A DNA stretch of 64,000 nt from a bacterium (GTDB taxonomy: Bacteria > Hinthialibacterota > Hinthialibacteria > H5-UNCL2), in contig JABTUV010000015.1 in NCBI GenBank assembly GCA_015075175.1, positions 1 through 64,000 on the forward strand, in the 5' to 3' direction. The notes under the pieces were generated by a model, which did not search any database, was not told the DNA's origin, and saw only the letters and a program-made list of their open reading frames with translations. Both the position numbers and the translations under genes were made by a program. This document shows, piece after piece, positions 42,846-50,237 of the stretch. Position 1 is the stretch's first letter, and each line of letters starts with the position of its first letter.

Positions 42846-42883
42846 TGGGAGCGCCAGACTCCCGAAGAGAGGATGTTGCCAGG

Positions 42884-43504
42884 ATGCACATCGCCGAAGG
42901 CGTGTTGCCCGGCCCGGTCCTGATCACCGGGGCGGCTCTGTCCGCCGCCGGCGTCGCCGTGGGCATCCGCCGGCTGGATTACGACGACCTGCCGCGCGCC
43001 GGCCTGCTCACCGCCGCCTTCTACGTCGTCTCCCTCATCCACCTCGAATTCTACGGCGTCAGCATCCATCTCGTGCTCAACGGCCTCTTGGGTCTGCTCC
43101 TGGGCTGGGTGGCGTTTCCCGCCATTCTCCTGGGACTGCTTCTGCAATCGGTATTCTTCCAGGAGGGCGGGCTGACCGCCTTGGGCGTGAACACGTTTGT
43201 CATGGCCGCGCCCGCGGTCGTGGCCGGGTTCGTGTTTCGCCCCTTGATCCGTTCGGGGCGCCGCGCCATGCTGCTCTGGGGCGGCTTCGCCTGCGCCTTT
43301 CTGGTCGTCCTCGCCAGCGGCGTCCTGGCCGGACTGGCGGTCATGAGCGTGGGTGAGCCGCTCCACAAGATCGGCTACGCGGTCATGGTTTACCATCTGC
43401 CGCTGGCGGTTCTGGAGGGCGTGATTACCGCGTTCTGCCTGTCCTTTCTCCACAAGGTGCGACCGGAGGTGTTGGCCGGTCCGGTTTCGGAGGCGTCCCC
43501 ATGA
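42884..43504 (+). CDS. nikM: ECF transporter substrate-binding membrane protein for Ni/Co
   Basis: 206 residues, six to seven hydrophobic segments. I chose ATG 42884 because NikM/CbiM need the N-terminal Met-His-Ile (MHIAEGVLPGPV), whose amino group and His2 ligate the metal; an in-frame ATG upstream would bury this motif. Other CbiM landmarks: FQEGGLTALGVNTFVMAAPA and MVYHLPLAVLEGVITAFCLS. Overlaps nikL by four bases (ATGA). S-component specificity (Ni versus Co) is inferred as nickel from the presence of nikK and nikL instead of cbiN. Confidence 0.93.
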   Translation: MHIAEGVLPGPVLITGAALSAAGVAVGIRRLDYDDLPRAGLLTAAFYVVSLIHLEFYGVSIHLVLNGLLGLLLGWVAFPAILLGLLLQSVFFQEGGLTALGVNTFVMAAPAVVAGFVFRPLIRSGRRAMLLWGGFACAFLVVLASGVLAGLAVMSVGEPLHKIGYAVMVYHLPLAVLEGVITAFCLSFLHKVRPEVLAGPVSEASP

Positions 43505-44076
43505 CGCGCATCGTCGTCTTCGTGGTCACCCTCGTCGTCGGAGCGACGCCCGGATGGGCGCATCGGCTCAACGTCTTCGCCTACCTGGAGGGGGAGCGCG
43601 TTTTCGTGGAAGCGCGCTTCAAGGGCGGCACTCCCGCGCAAGATTCGGACGTGCGCGTGGAAGACGGCGCCGGCGCCACCCTGGTTTCGGGTCGGACCGA
43701 CCGCGAGGGCAAGTTCGACTTCGCCGTCCCCGCGCGCGGGGAGCTGGTCGTGATCGTGGACGCGGGTGAGGGCCATCGCGGACAATGGAAGCTCTCCGCC
43801 GCCGAGCTGGGCGGGACTTCGTCATCCGCGGCTTCGCCGCCTCCCCCGCCGTCCTCGCCGACCGCCGCCGCCGCGCCGACGCTGGACGCAACTCAACTGG
43901 AGGCCGCCCTTGAACGCGTGCTGGAGCGAAAACTGGCGCCCATGCGGCAGATGCTGATCGAGCAACAGATGCGCGAGCCTGGCTGGCGCGAGGCGCTGGG
44001 GGGCCTGGGGTGGGTCGTGGCCGCCGTGGCCGCGGGCATGGCCCTCCTGGCACGTAGAAAGTACCGGCGGCCATGA
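43501..44076 (+). CDS. nikL: NikL-type auxiliary component of nickel ECF transporter
   Basis: 191 residues. Signal-like N-terminal helix ending at WAHRLNVFAYLEGERVFVE (a mature His-rich start), a carboxypeptidase-regulatory-like beta domain to about residue 95, a Pro/Ala/Ser linker, a coiled-coil helix (ATQLEAALERVLERKLAPMR) and one C-terminal TM helix followed by RRKYRRP. This order matches NikL proteins found beside NikMQO. Translationally coupled on both sides by ATGA overlaps. Confidence 0.8.
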   Translation: MTRIVVFVVTLVVGATPGWAHRLNVFAYLEGERVFVEARFKGGTPAQDSDVRVEDGAGATLVSGRTDREGKFDFAVPARGELVVIVDAGEGHRGQWKLSAAELGGTSSSAASPPPPPSSPTAAAAPTLDATQLEAALERVLERKLAPMRQMLIEQQMREPGWREALGGLGWVVAAVAAGMALLARRKYRRP

Positions 44077-44831
44077 GCTGCGAGACCTTCGCCGAGGGCC
44101 GTTCCTTCCTGCATCGCGCCGATCCCCGCGGCAAGCTCCTCGCCGCCGCCGCCTTCGCCTTCACCGTCGCCCTCTGCGACCGCTTCCCCGTCCTCTGGGC
44201 CGCCCTGGCCTTTGCGCTGGTGCTGCTTTTGTGCGCGCGCCTGCCGCTGGGGAAGCTCTTGGGACGCCTGGCCGTGGTCAACGTGTTCATCGTCATCCTC
44301 TGGCTGCTCCTGCCCCTGACCGGCGGGGGAGAGAAAGTCTACTGGGGCGGCCCGGACCTGTCGCTGCCGGGCCTGCAACTGGCCGGCCGCATCACCTTGA
44401 AGGCCAACGCCATCGTGTGCGCCTTGATCGCGCTGGCGACCACCTCGACCGTGAACGCGCTGGGGCGCGGCCTGGAGGGCCTGCGCGTGCCGGAAAAGCT
44501 GGTGCATCTCCTGCTCTTCACCTATCGTTACATCGACGTGTTGGCCGAGGAGCGCGCGCGGCTCGGAACCGCCATGAAGGCGCGCGGGTTCGTCCCCCGC
44601 CTGGACCGCGCGACCCTCGCCGCTTACGGCTGGCTGGTGGGAATGCTGCTCGTGCGCGGCTACGACCGCTCCGTCCGCGTGCACCAGGCCATGCTCTGCC
44701 GCGGCTTCCGCCAACGCTTCTACACGCTGACGGAATTCGAGTGGAAAACCGCCGACAGCGCGCTCGTCGCCGCCGTTCTGGCGGCTACCGTTCTCTTGGG
44801 ATGGATGCAGTGGAAGGGAACTCCGTGGTGA
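44073..44831 (+). CDS. nikQ: ECF transporter transmembrane (T) component
   Basis: 252 residues; CbiQ family. HRADPRGKLLAAAAFAFTVAL at the start, several membrane helices, and the two coupling Ala-Arg-Gly-type motifs MKARGFVPRL (near 170) and LCRGFRQRFY (near 210) that dock onto the ATPase. Start overlaps nikL by four bases and the end overlaps the nikO start by about 31 bases. Confidence 0.95.
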   Translation: MSCETFAEGRSFLHRADPRGKLLAAAAFAFTVALCDRFPVLWAALAFALVLLLCARLPLGKLLGRLAVVNVFIVILWLLLPLTGGGEKVYWGGPDLSLPGLQLAGRITLKANAIVCALIALATTSTVNALGRGLEGLRVPEKLVHLLLFTYRYIDVLAEERARLGTAMKARGFVPRLDRATLAAYGWLVGMLLVRGYDRSVRVHQAMLCRGFRQRFYTLTEFEWKTADSALVAAVLAATVLLGWMQWKGTPW

Positions 44832-45469
44832 TCGCCGCCCAGGACCTCTCGTTCGGCTACGGCGCGGAGCGGCCGGTCCTGTCGGGTCTGGAGCTTGCGC
44901 TTCACGCCGGCGAGTCCGTGGGCATCGTCGGCCGCAACGGCAGCGGCAAGACCACGCTCCTGCATCTGCTCGTGGGTCTCTTGAAGCCGGCCGGCGGGCG
45001 GATCGAGATCTTCGGCCGGCCCTGCGAACGCGAGAAGGACTTCCAGGCCGTCCGCGGGCGCGTGGGACTGCTCTTTCAGGACGCCGACGATCAACTCTTC
45101 TGCCCCACGGTCGAGGAGGACGTGGCTTTCGGCCCGCTCAACCAGGGCAAGAGCCGCCAGGAGGCGCGCGCCATCGCCCGGCGCAGCCTGGCCGAGGTGG
45201 GGCTTGCCGGTTTTGAGAACCGCATCACCCATCATCTCTCCGGCGGCGAGAAGAAACTGGTCGCGCTCGCCGGAGTCCTCGCCATGCAGCCGGAAGTGCT
45301 CCTTCTCGATGAACCCACCAGCAACCTGGACGAGCCGACCCACGAGCGCGTCACCGCCATCATCGCCGCCCTGCCCCAGGCCAAGGTGGTGGTGACGCAC
45401 GACGCCGCCTTCATGGCGCGGGTGGTGCAACGCCGCTACCACCTGTCAGACGGCCGCCTGTCCCCGTAG
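44801..45469 (+). CDS. nikO: ECF transporter ATPase
   Basis: 222 residues; CbiO family. Walker A GRNGSGKTT (44-52), Q-loop FQDADDQLFCPTVEEDVAFG (the CbiO-specific DxQLF), signature LSGGEKKLVALAGVLAMQP, Walker B LLLDEPTSNLD, switch VVVTHD. ATG 44801 gives the family's N-terminus; a GTG nearer the end of nikQ is possible. It completes a nikK-M-L-Q-O set. The stop TAG is that of a family G palindrome. Confidence 0.95.
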   Translation: MDAVEGNSVVIAAQDLSFGYGAERPVLSGLELALHAGESVGIVGRNGSGKTTLLHLLVGLLKPAGGRIEIFGRPCEREKDFQAVRGRVGLLFQDADDQLFCPTVEEDVAFGPLNQGKSRQEARAIARRSLAEVGLAGFENRITHHLSGGEKKLVALAGVLAMQPEVLLLDEPTSNLDEPTHERVTAIIAALPQAKVVVTHDAAFMARVVQRRYHLSDGRLSP

Positions 45470-45531
45470 TTGCGCAGCGTGCTGCGCTTATGGTCATTTC
45501 ACAGCGTGCTGCGCCAGGCCGGCGGATCGGC

Positions 45532-45561
45532 TTGACGGGCCTCTTGTTTGTGAAATAATAC
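45532..45561 (+). promoter_or_regulatory. promoter of the SagB-type oxidoreductase gene
   Basis: TTGACG (45532-45537), 18 bases, TAATAC (45556-45561), with the transcript start about 30 bases before a CGGAGG ribosome-binding region and ATG 45598. Confidence 0.65.
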
Positions 45562-45597
45562 CCGCCGACGCCTCATCCCTCGGAGGTCCTTTCGTTC

Positions 45598-46272
45598 ATG
45601 TCCGGCAAACGTTCCCTCGCCTTCGTTGCGCTGGCCGCGCTGCTTGCGGCGGGCGCCGCGTCCCCCTTCTCCGACGAGTCGATCGCGCTTCCACCGCCCC
45701 GGCATTCAGGAACGCTTTCGGTGGAGGCGGCGATGTACCAGCGCAGCACGCTGCGCAACTACGCCGCCGAGCCGCTGACGCTGGATGAGATGGGGCAACT
45801 CCTGTGGGCCGCGCAGGGCCGGTCGGCGAGCGGCCGTCGCACCGCGCCCTCGGCGGGCGCGCTCTATCCGCTGGAGGTCCACGCGCTGGTAGGCGACGTG
45901 TCCGGCCTGTCGCCCGGCCTTTATCGCTACCAACCGGCGGAACATCGCATCGCCCTCGTGACTTCCGACGACTTGCGCAAACCCTTGGCGGCGGCGGCGG
46001 TAGCCCAGAACTGGATCGCCGAGGCGCCCGTCGTCTTCGTCATCTCGGCCGTATACTCTCGCACCGAGAAGAAGTACGGCGAGCGCACGCATCGTTACGT
46101 GCACATCGAAGTGGGCCATGCGGCGCAAAACCTGCTTCTCCAGGCGGTCGCGTTGGGCCTGGGCGGCGGCGAGGCCGGCGCCTTCCGCGACGAGGAACTG
46201 CGCCGCCTCCTGCGCCTGCCCGCCGACGAGGCGCCCCTCTACATCCTGCCGGTAGGTAAGCCGCGATCATGA
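45598..46272 (+). CDS. SagB-type nitroreductase-fold dehydrogenase, exported
   Basis: 224 residues. Signal peptide (SLAFVALAALLAAGAA), then the SagB/nitroreductase FMN fold: YQRSTLRNYAAEPLTLDEM (FMN phosphate-binding Arg-Ser...Arg), LLWAAQGRSASGRRTAPSAG and ALYPLEVHAL (SagB phrase), GLYRYQPAEHRIAL, VEVGHAAQNLLLQAVALGLG-like region (residues ~165-185). SagB proteins oxidise azolines in peptide natural products, but stand-alone relatives like this one are common and of unknown role. No cyclodehydratase or precursor gene is near. Part of the YQRSTLRNYA coding sequence (45,739-45,762) equals a family G palindrome at 23 of 24 bases. Confidence 0.88.
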   Translation: MSGKRSLAFVALAALLAAGAASPFSDESIALPPPRHSGTLSVEAAMYQRSTLRNYAAEPLTLDEMGQLLWAAQGRSASGRRTAPSAGALYPLEVHALVGDVSGLSPGLYRYQPAEHRIALVTSDDLRKPLAAAAVAQNWIAEAPVVFVISAVYSRTEKKYGERTHRYVHIEVGHAAQNLLLQAVALGLGGGEAGAFRDEELRRLLRLPADEAPLYILPVGKPRS

Positions 46273-46275
46273 GGG

Positions 46276-46353
46276 AAGGGACAGTCACCAATTGTCCGCG
46301 CAGCTCCTCCGTTGATGGGTATGATTCACTGGGAAAATTGGTGACTGTCCCTT
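46276..46353. repeat. family B1 inverted pair (perfect 18-bp arms)
   Basis: AAGGGACAGTCACCAATT (46,276-46,293) and AATTGGTGACTGTCCCTT (46,336-46,353) are exact reverse complements around a 42-base loop. The element starts three bases after the SagB-like stop codon and ends 21 bases before rarA. Confidence 0.92.
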
Positions 46354-46374
46354 GTCTTGTGCTAGCCTATCGGC

Positions 46375-47727
46375 ATGAAAAAGGAGCGGGGGGAGCCACG
46401 ACAATCGGCGCTGTTTGAGGCGGGCGCCGCCGAGGCGGTCTTGCGCCGCGAGGCGCCGCTGGCCGAGCGCATGCGGCCGCAGACGCTGGCCGAGTTCGCC
46501 GGCCAGACGCACCTGGTCGGACCCGAGGGGGCCTTGCGCCGCGCGCTTGCTTCCGGCCGCTTCGGCTCCATCATCTTCTGGGGTCCGCCGGGCACGGGCA
46601 AGACCACCCTGGCCCGCCTCCTCTGCCACCACATGGACGCCGTCTTCGAGCCGCTCTCCGCCGTCGCGTCCGGCATCGCCGACCTGCGCAAGGTCATCGA
46701 GCGCGCCCAGAGCCGCGAAAGAAGGACGGTCCTCTTCGTCGATGAAATCCACCGCTGGAACAAGGCGCAGCAGGACGCCCTTCTGCCTTACGTGGAAAAC
46801 GGGGCGCTCATCCTCTTCGGCGCCACCACCGAGAATCCCAGCTTCGAGGTCGTCGGGCCGCTCTTGTCGCGCTGCGAGGTGTACACGCTGTCGGCGCTGT
46901 CGGCGGAGGACGTGAAGGGGGTGCTCTTGCGGGCGCTCGCGGACACGGAACGCGGCCTGGGAGGGCGCAACCTGGTGCTGCATGACAACGCCCTGGCCAT
47001 GCTGGCGGAGACCAGCTTCGGCGACGCCCGGGTAGCCCTCAACCGCCTGGAGCGCGTCGCGCTGGCCGCCGAAGAGGAAGGCCGCGGCGAGATCGACCTG
47101 GCCCTCTGCGAGCGCGTCCTGTCAAGGCGCGCCCTGCTCTACGACAAGGGCGGCGAAGAGCACTTCAACCTGATTTCCGCACTGCAGAAAAGCATCCGTG
47201 GCAGCGATCCCGACGCCGCGCTCTATTGGCTGGCGCGGATGCTCATGTCCGGCGAGGATCCGCTCTACGTGGCGCGGCGCCTGGTGCGCACCGCGGCGGA
47301 AGACGTGGGACTGGCGGATCCCCGCGCCCTCCAGATCGCCCTGGCCGCCAAGGACGCCTACCACTTTCTGGGTTCCCCCGAAGGCGAGCTGGCCCTGGCC
47401 GAAGCCGCCCTCTACCTGGCGACCGCGCCCAAGTCCAACAGCGTCGAGACCGCCTACAACGCCGTCTGCGACGAAATCCGCGACAGCGGCCATCTGCCCG
47501 TCCCCTTGCACCTGCGCAACGCGCCCACGCGCCTGATGAAGCAACTGGGCTATCACGAAGGCTACCAGTACGCGCACGACGCCCCCGACGCCTTGGTGGA
47601 CCAGGAACACCTGCCGGAGGCGTTGCGCGGCCGCATCTTCTACCGCCCCAGCGATCGCGGCTACGAGGAGAAGCTCGCCGAGCGCCTGCGCCTCTGGAAG
47701 GAGCGCCTCGCGCAGCGCCGCAAGTAA
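46375..47727 (+). CDS. rarA: replication-associated recombination protein A (AAA+ ATPase)
   Basis: 450 residues, standard for RarA/MgsA/WRNIP1. Early LAERMRPQTLAEFAGQTHLV, Walker A GPPGTGKTT (70-78), Walker B LFVDEIHRWNKAQQDALLP, sensor GATTENPSFEVVGPLLSRCE, and the tetramerisation domain (RGSDPDAALYWLARMLMSGE, APKSNSVETAYNA) with the C-terminal YEGYQYAHD-like segment. It acts at stalled replication forks. ATG 46375 follows a family B repeat directly; TTGTGCTAGCCT, 12-20 bases before the ATG, may hold its -10 box. Confidence 0.97.
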   Translation: MKKERGEPRQSALFEAGAAEAVLRREAPLAERMRPQTLAEFAGQTHLVGPEGALRRALASGRFGSIIFWGPPGTGKTTLARLLCHHMDAVFEPLSAVASGIADLRKVIERAQSRERRTVLFVDEIHRWNKAQQDALLPYVENGALILFGATTENPSFEVVGPLLSRCEVYTLSALSAEDVKGVLLRALADTERGLGGRNLVLHDNALAMLAETSFGDARVALNRLERVALAAEEEGRGEIDLALCERVLSRRALLYDKGGEEHFNLISALQKSIRGSDPDAALYWLARMLMSGEDPLYVARRLVRTAAEDVGLADPRALQIALAAKDAYHFLGSPEGELALAEAALYLATAPKSNSVETAYNAVCDEIRDSGHLPVPLHLRNAPTRLMKQLGYHEGYQYAHDAPDALVDQEHLPEALRGRIFYRPSDRGYEEKLAERLRLWKERLAQRRK

Positions 47728-47768
47728 AACATACTACGCCGGCCACGCTTTACCTGGCATCGAGACGC

Positions 47769-47987
47769 CGTAGTTGCGCAGCGTGCTGCGCCTGCGCCCG
47801 ACTTCCCAAGCCAGGTATTTCCCGGCCGCCGTCGCAAAAGACAACCCGAGTTCTCGAGTAGTCCGCGGCAGCGGACGTATCGAGAGAACGGCCTGGACGC
47901 GGGCGGGTGGAGGTGAGTCGCCGTGCCTCTCGATACGGCCCCGAAGAGAGGTTTTCGCTCTCATGGGGGTACATCGGCGGGGCCTCC
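47769..47987 (+). repeat. family G palindrome and first copy of the 169-bp duplicated block
   Basis: CCGTAGTTGCGCAGCGTGCT... (family G) at 47,769, then 47,817-47,985, which is repeated without any difference at 48,865-49,033. The block contains the palindrome TTCTCGAGTAGTCCGC / GCGGACGTATCGAGAGAA and the hairpin CCTCTC...GAGAGG around CGATACGGCCCCGAA. Confidence 0.9.
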
Positions 47988-47988
47988 A

Positions 47989-48575
47989 GAGGACACGGCT
48001 CAGGTTTGTGCATGAAGGATCCGACTCTGGGACACGGCTCGGGCACGTGCTGAAGGACCAGACTCGAGTTTGCGCTCAGGATTTGTCGCGAAGGATCCGA
48101 GGACGCGGTTCAGGTTTTGCATGCGAAGGATCCGACTCTGAGGACACGGCTCAGGTTTGTGCATGAAGGATCCGACTCGAGGACACGGCTCAGGTTTGTG
48201 CATGAAGGATCCGACTCGAGGACACGGCTCAGGTTTGTGCATGAAGGATCCGACTCGAGGACACGGCTCAGGTTTGTGCATGAAGGATCCGATCCGAGGA
48301 CGGCTCAGGTTTGCATGGAAGGATCCGACTCGGATACACGCTCGGGTTTGTGCATGAAGGACCGACTCGAGGACGCGGCTCGGGTTTGTGCATGGGACCC
48401 GACTCGGGGACACAGTATTTGTGCATGAAGGATCCGACTCGGGACACGGCTCGGGTTTGTGCATGAAGGATCCGACTCGAGGACACGGCTCAGGTTTGTG
48501 CATGAAGGATCCGACTCGAGGACACGGCTCAGGTTTGTGCATGAAGGATCCGACTCGAGGACACGGCTCAGGTTT
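47989..48575 (+). repeat. 39-bp tandem array, about 16 units
   Basis: Unit: GAGGACACGGCT, CAGGTTTGTGCATGAAGG, ATCCGACTC. Units at 48,140, 48,179, 48,218, 48,257 and 48,479, 48,518, 48,557 are identical; those at 47,989-48,130 and 48,296-48,440 are shortened or mutated. With no stop codon in any frame and a period divisible by three, both strands show a 13-residue periodic open frame, which I regard as a by-product. There are no unique spacers, so it is not CRISPR. Confidence 0.92.
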
Positions 48576-48597
48576 TCTGTGTGGTTGAGTGCATGGA

Positions 48598-48864
48598 AAA
48601 AAGAAAGACCGAGTTCTCGAGTAGTCCGCCGCGGCGGACGTATCGAGAGAACGGCCTGGACGCGGCGAGCGGGTGACCTACATGCTCCGTGCGCGGATGG
48701 CAAATTATTGTGCGGCCATACCGACGACCTTGGAAGCGCTACGAAGAACACCGGGCCGCAAGGGCGCCACTTCACGCGCCGGCGAGTGCCAAATGGTGGC
48801 TGGTGCCGGGTACCCACGCGGGACGGGGAACGGCAGGTCAAGAAGTGGAGCCAGGCCAAGAAGG
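48598..48864. repeat. palindrome TTCTCGAGTAGTCCGC and unique interior
   Basis: GAGTTCTCGAGTAGTCCGC-CGCG-GCGGACGTATCGAGAGAAC lies at 48,609-48,653, a near-perfect palindrome of two 20-base arms. The remaining 200 bases contain no gene I can support. Confidence 0.7.
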
Positions 48865-49033
48865 ATTTCCCGGCCGCCGTCGCAAAAGACAACCCGAGTT
48901 CTCGAGTAGTCCGCGGCAGCGGACGTATCGAGAGAACGGCCTGGACGCGGGCGGGTGGAGGTGAGTCGCCGTGCCTCTCGATACGGCCCCGAAGAGAGGT
49001 TTTCGCTCTCATGGGGGTACATCGGCGGGGCCT
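48865..49033 (+). repeat. second copy of the 169-bp block
   Basis: Identical to 47,817-47,985, offset 1,048 bases. The two copies bracket the 39-bp array and could recombine to delete it. Confidence 0.95.
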
Positions 49034-49175
49034 ACTCGAGGACACGGCTCATATTTTCTCCCTCAAGGGCTTTACTCGCGGACACGGCTTGAGTTTTCCG
49101 CATCAAGGGGCCTACTCGAGGACACGGCTTGAGTTTTCCGCATCAAGGGGCCTACTCGGGGACGCGGCTTACCCA
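49032..49175 (+). repeat. 40-bp tandem array with ACTCGAGGACACGGCT core
   Basis: Four units at 49,032, 49,072, 49,112 and 49,152 (period exactly 40). Core CTACTCGAGGACACGGCT, filler TTGAGTTTTCCGCATCAAGGGGC in the middle units; the first has CATATTTTCTCCCTCAAGGG and the last decays after the core. It ends 30 bases before the miaA stop codon. Confidence 0.9.
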
Positions 49176-49204
49176 TCCCGCCGACCGCGAGTCGTGAAGA
49201 CCGA

Positions 49205-50140
49205 TCAGGATTTCTCCTGCAACAGCCGCAGCGGATTGCGCAGGCTTGCGTCAGCCGCATCCATCCACCGGATGCGCTTGTCCGGCCTTAGCCAGGTCAT
49301 CTGCCGGCGGGCGTAGCGGCGGCTCTTGCGGATGATCTCCCCGCGCGTTTCCGAGAGCGACTTCCTGCCCGCCAGATGCTCCACCATCTCTTTATAACCG
49401 ATGGCCTGCATGGCCGTGTGCTGAGGTCCGCAGCCGCGCGACAGAAGTGCCCGCACTTCCTCGACGAGGCCGCGGGCCAGCATGGCGTCCACGCGCCGCT
49501 CGATGCGCTCATCCAGCACCCGCCAGTCGCAGGTGAGTCCGAGGCGCACGGCGCGCCCGCTCCACTCCGGCGCGGACGTGCGCCGCGCCGCCGCGCGCAT
49601 GGGCACGCCCGTGGCCGGTAAGAACTCCAGCGCCCGGATGAGCCGCTTCTCGTCGTGGGGATGCAGGACTTCCGCGCGCTCGGGGTCTACTTTGCGCAGC
49701 TCGTCTCTCAGCCATCCTTCCGGTCGCAACCGTGCCTCTTCCGCCAGGCGCCGCCGCAACCGGTAGTCCGGCGGCGGTCCGGGCACGATCCCGTCGATCA
49801 ACGCCCGCACGTAATAGCCCGTGCCCCCGACGACCAATACCGGTATTCCGCGGGCCAGTAGGTCCGAGAGAATCGGCGTCGCGTCGCGGAGAAAATTGGC
49901 CACGCTGTAGTTCTCCGTCGGCTCGGCCACGTCCAGAAGATGATGCGGCACGCCTCGCCGCTCCGGTATCGTCAACTTTCCCGTGCCGATGTCCATGCCC
50001 CGATAGACCTGCATGGAATCGGCGGAGATGATCTCGGCTCCCAGCATCAACGCCCACTCGACCGCCAGGCTCGACTTGCCCACCGCCGTCGGACCATGGA
50101 TGACGCACAGAAAATTGGGGTCAGCGCCTAATTTTGGCAT
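49205..50140 (-). CDS. miaA: tRNA dimethylallyltransferase
   Basis: 311 residues; adds the dimethylallyl group to A37 of tRNAs reading U-starting codons. P-loop GPTAVGKSS (16-24), SADSMQVYRGMDIGTGK (substrate loop with catalytic Asp), VGGTGYYVRALIDGI, ERAEVLHPHDEKRLIRALE, AIGYKEMVEHL and RYARRQMTWLR. The ATG at 50140 and codons 1-10 (MPKLGADPNF) are encoded by a family B2 repeat; no other ATG or good site lies between it and the P-loop. Follows mutL on the same strand, the common mutL-miaA order, with about 100 bases of repeats between. Confidence 0.96.
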   Translation of the reverse strand: MPKLGADPNFLCVIHGPTAVGKSSLAVEWALMLGAEIISADSMQVYRGMDIGTGKLTIPERRGVPHHLLDVAEPTENYSVANFLRDATPILSDLLARGIPVLVVGGTGYYVRALIDGIVPGPPPDYRLRRRLAEEARLRPEGWLRDELRKVDPERAEVLHPHDEKRLIRALEFLPATGVPMRAAARRTSAPEWSGRAVRLGLTCDWRVLDERIERRVDAMLARGLVEEVRALLSRGCGPQHTAMQAIGYKEMVEHLAGRKSLSETRGEIIRKSRRYARRQMTWLRPDKRIRWMDAADASLRNPLRLLQEKS

Positions 50141-50237
50141 CGATTTGGAAAATTGGGGTCAGCGCCTATTTTTGCGGTCGAGCCTTTCCACTACTGTCGT
50201 TCCCACGACAAAAATAGGCGCTGACCCCAATTTTCGT
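50108..50237. repeat. family B2 cluster (three copies) between mutL and miaA
   Basis: AATTGGGGTCAGCGCCTAAT at 50,112, a second copy AATTGGGGTCAGCGCCTATT at 50,152, and a reverse copy AATAGGCGCTGACCCCAATT at 50,213-50,235. The last two form a hairpin with arms of about 24 bp. The first copy encodes the miaA N-terminus; the reverse copy starts right at the mutL stop codon. Confidence 0.9.

Noticed and set aside
43501-44076. CbiN as identity for the small gene between nikM and nikQ
   Set aside because: CbiN is about 90-110 residues with two TM helices. This protein has a signal peptide, a beta domain, a coiled coil and one C-terminal helix, matching NikL.
47989-48575. 39-bp repeats as a CRISPR array
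   Set aside because: Units follow each other without unique spacers, the period is uniform, and no cas gene is near.
48000-48590. Open reading frames of 100-285 codons across the 39-bp array on both strands
   Set aside because: The period is a multiple of three and the unit has no stop codon in any frame, so open frames arise automatically. Peptides are low-complexity 13-mers without a start context.
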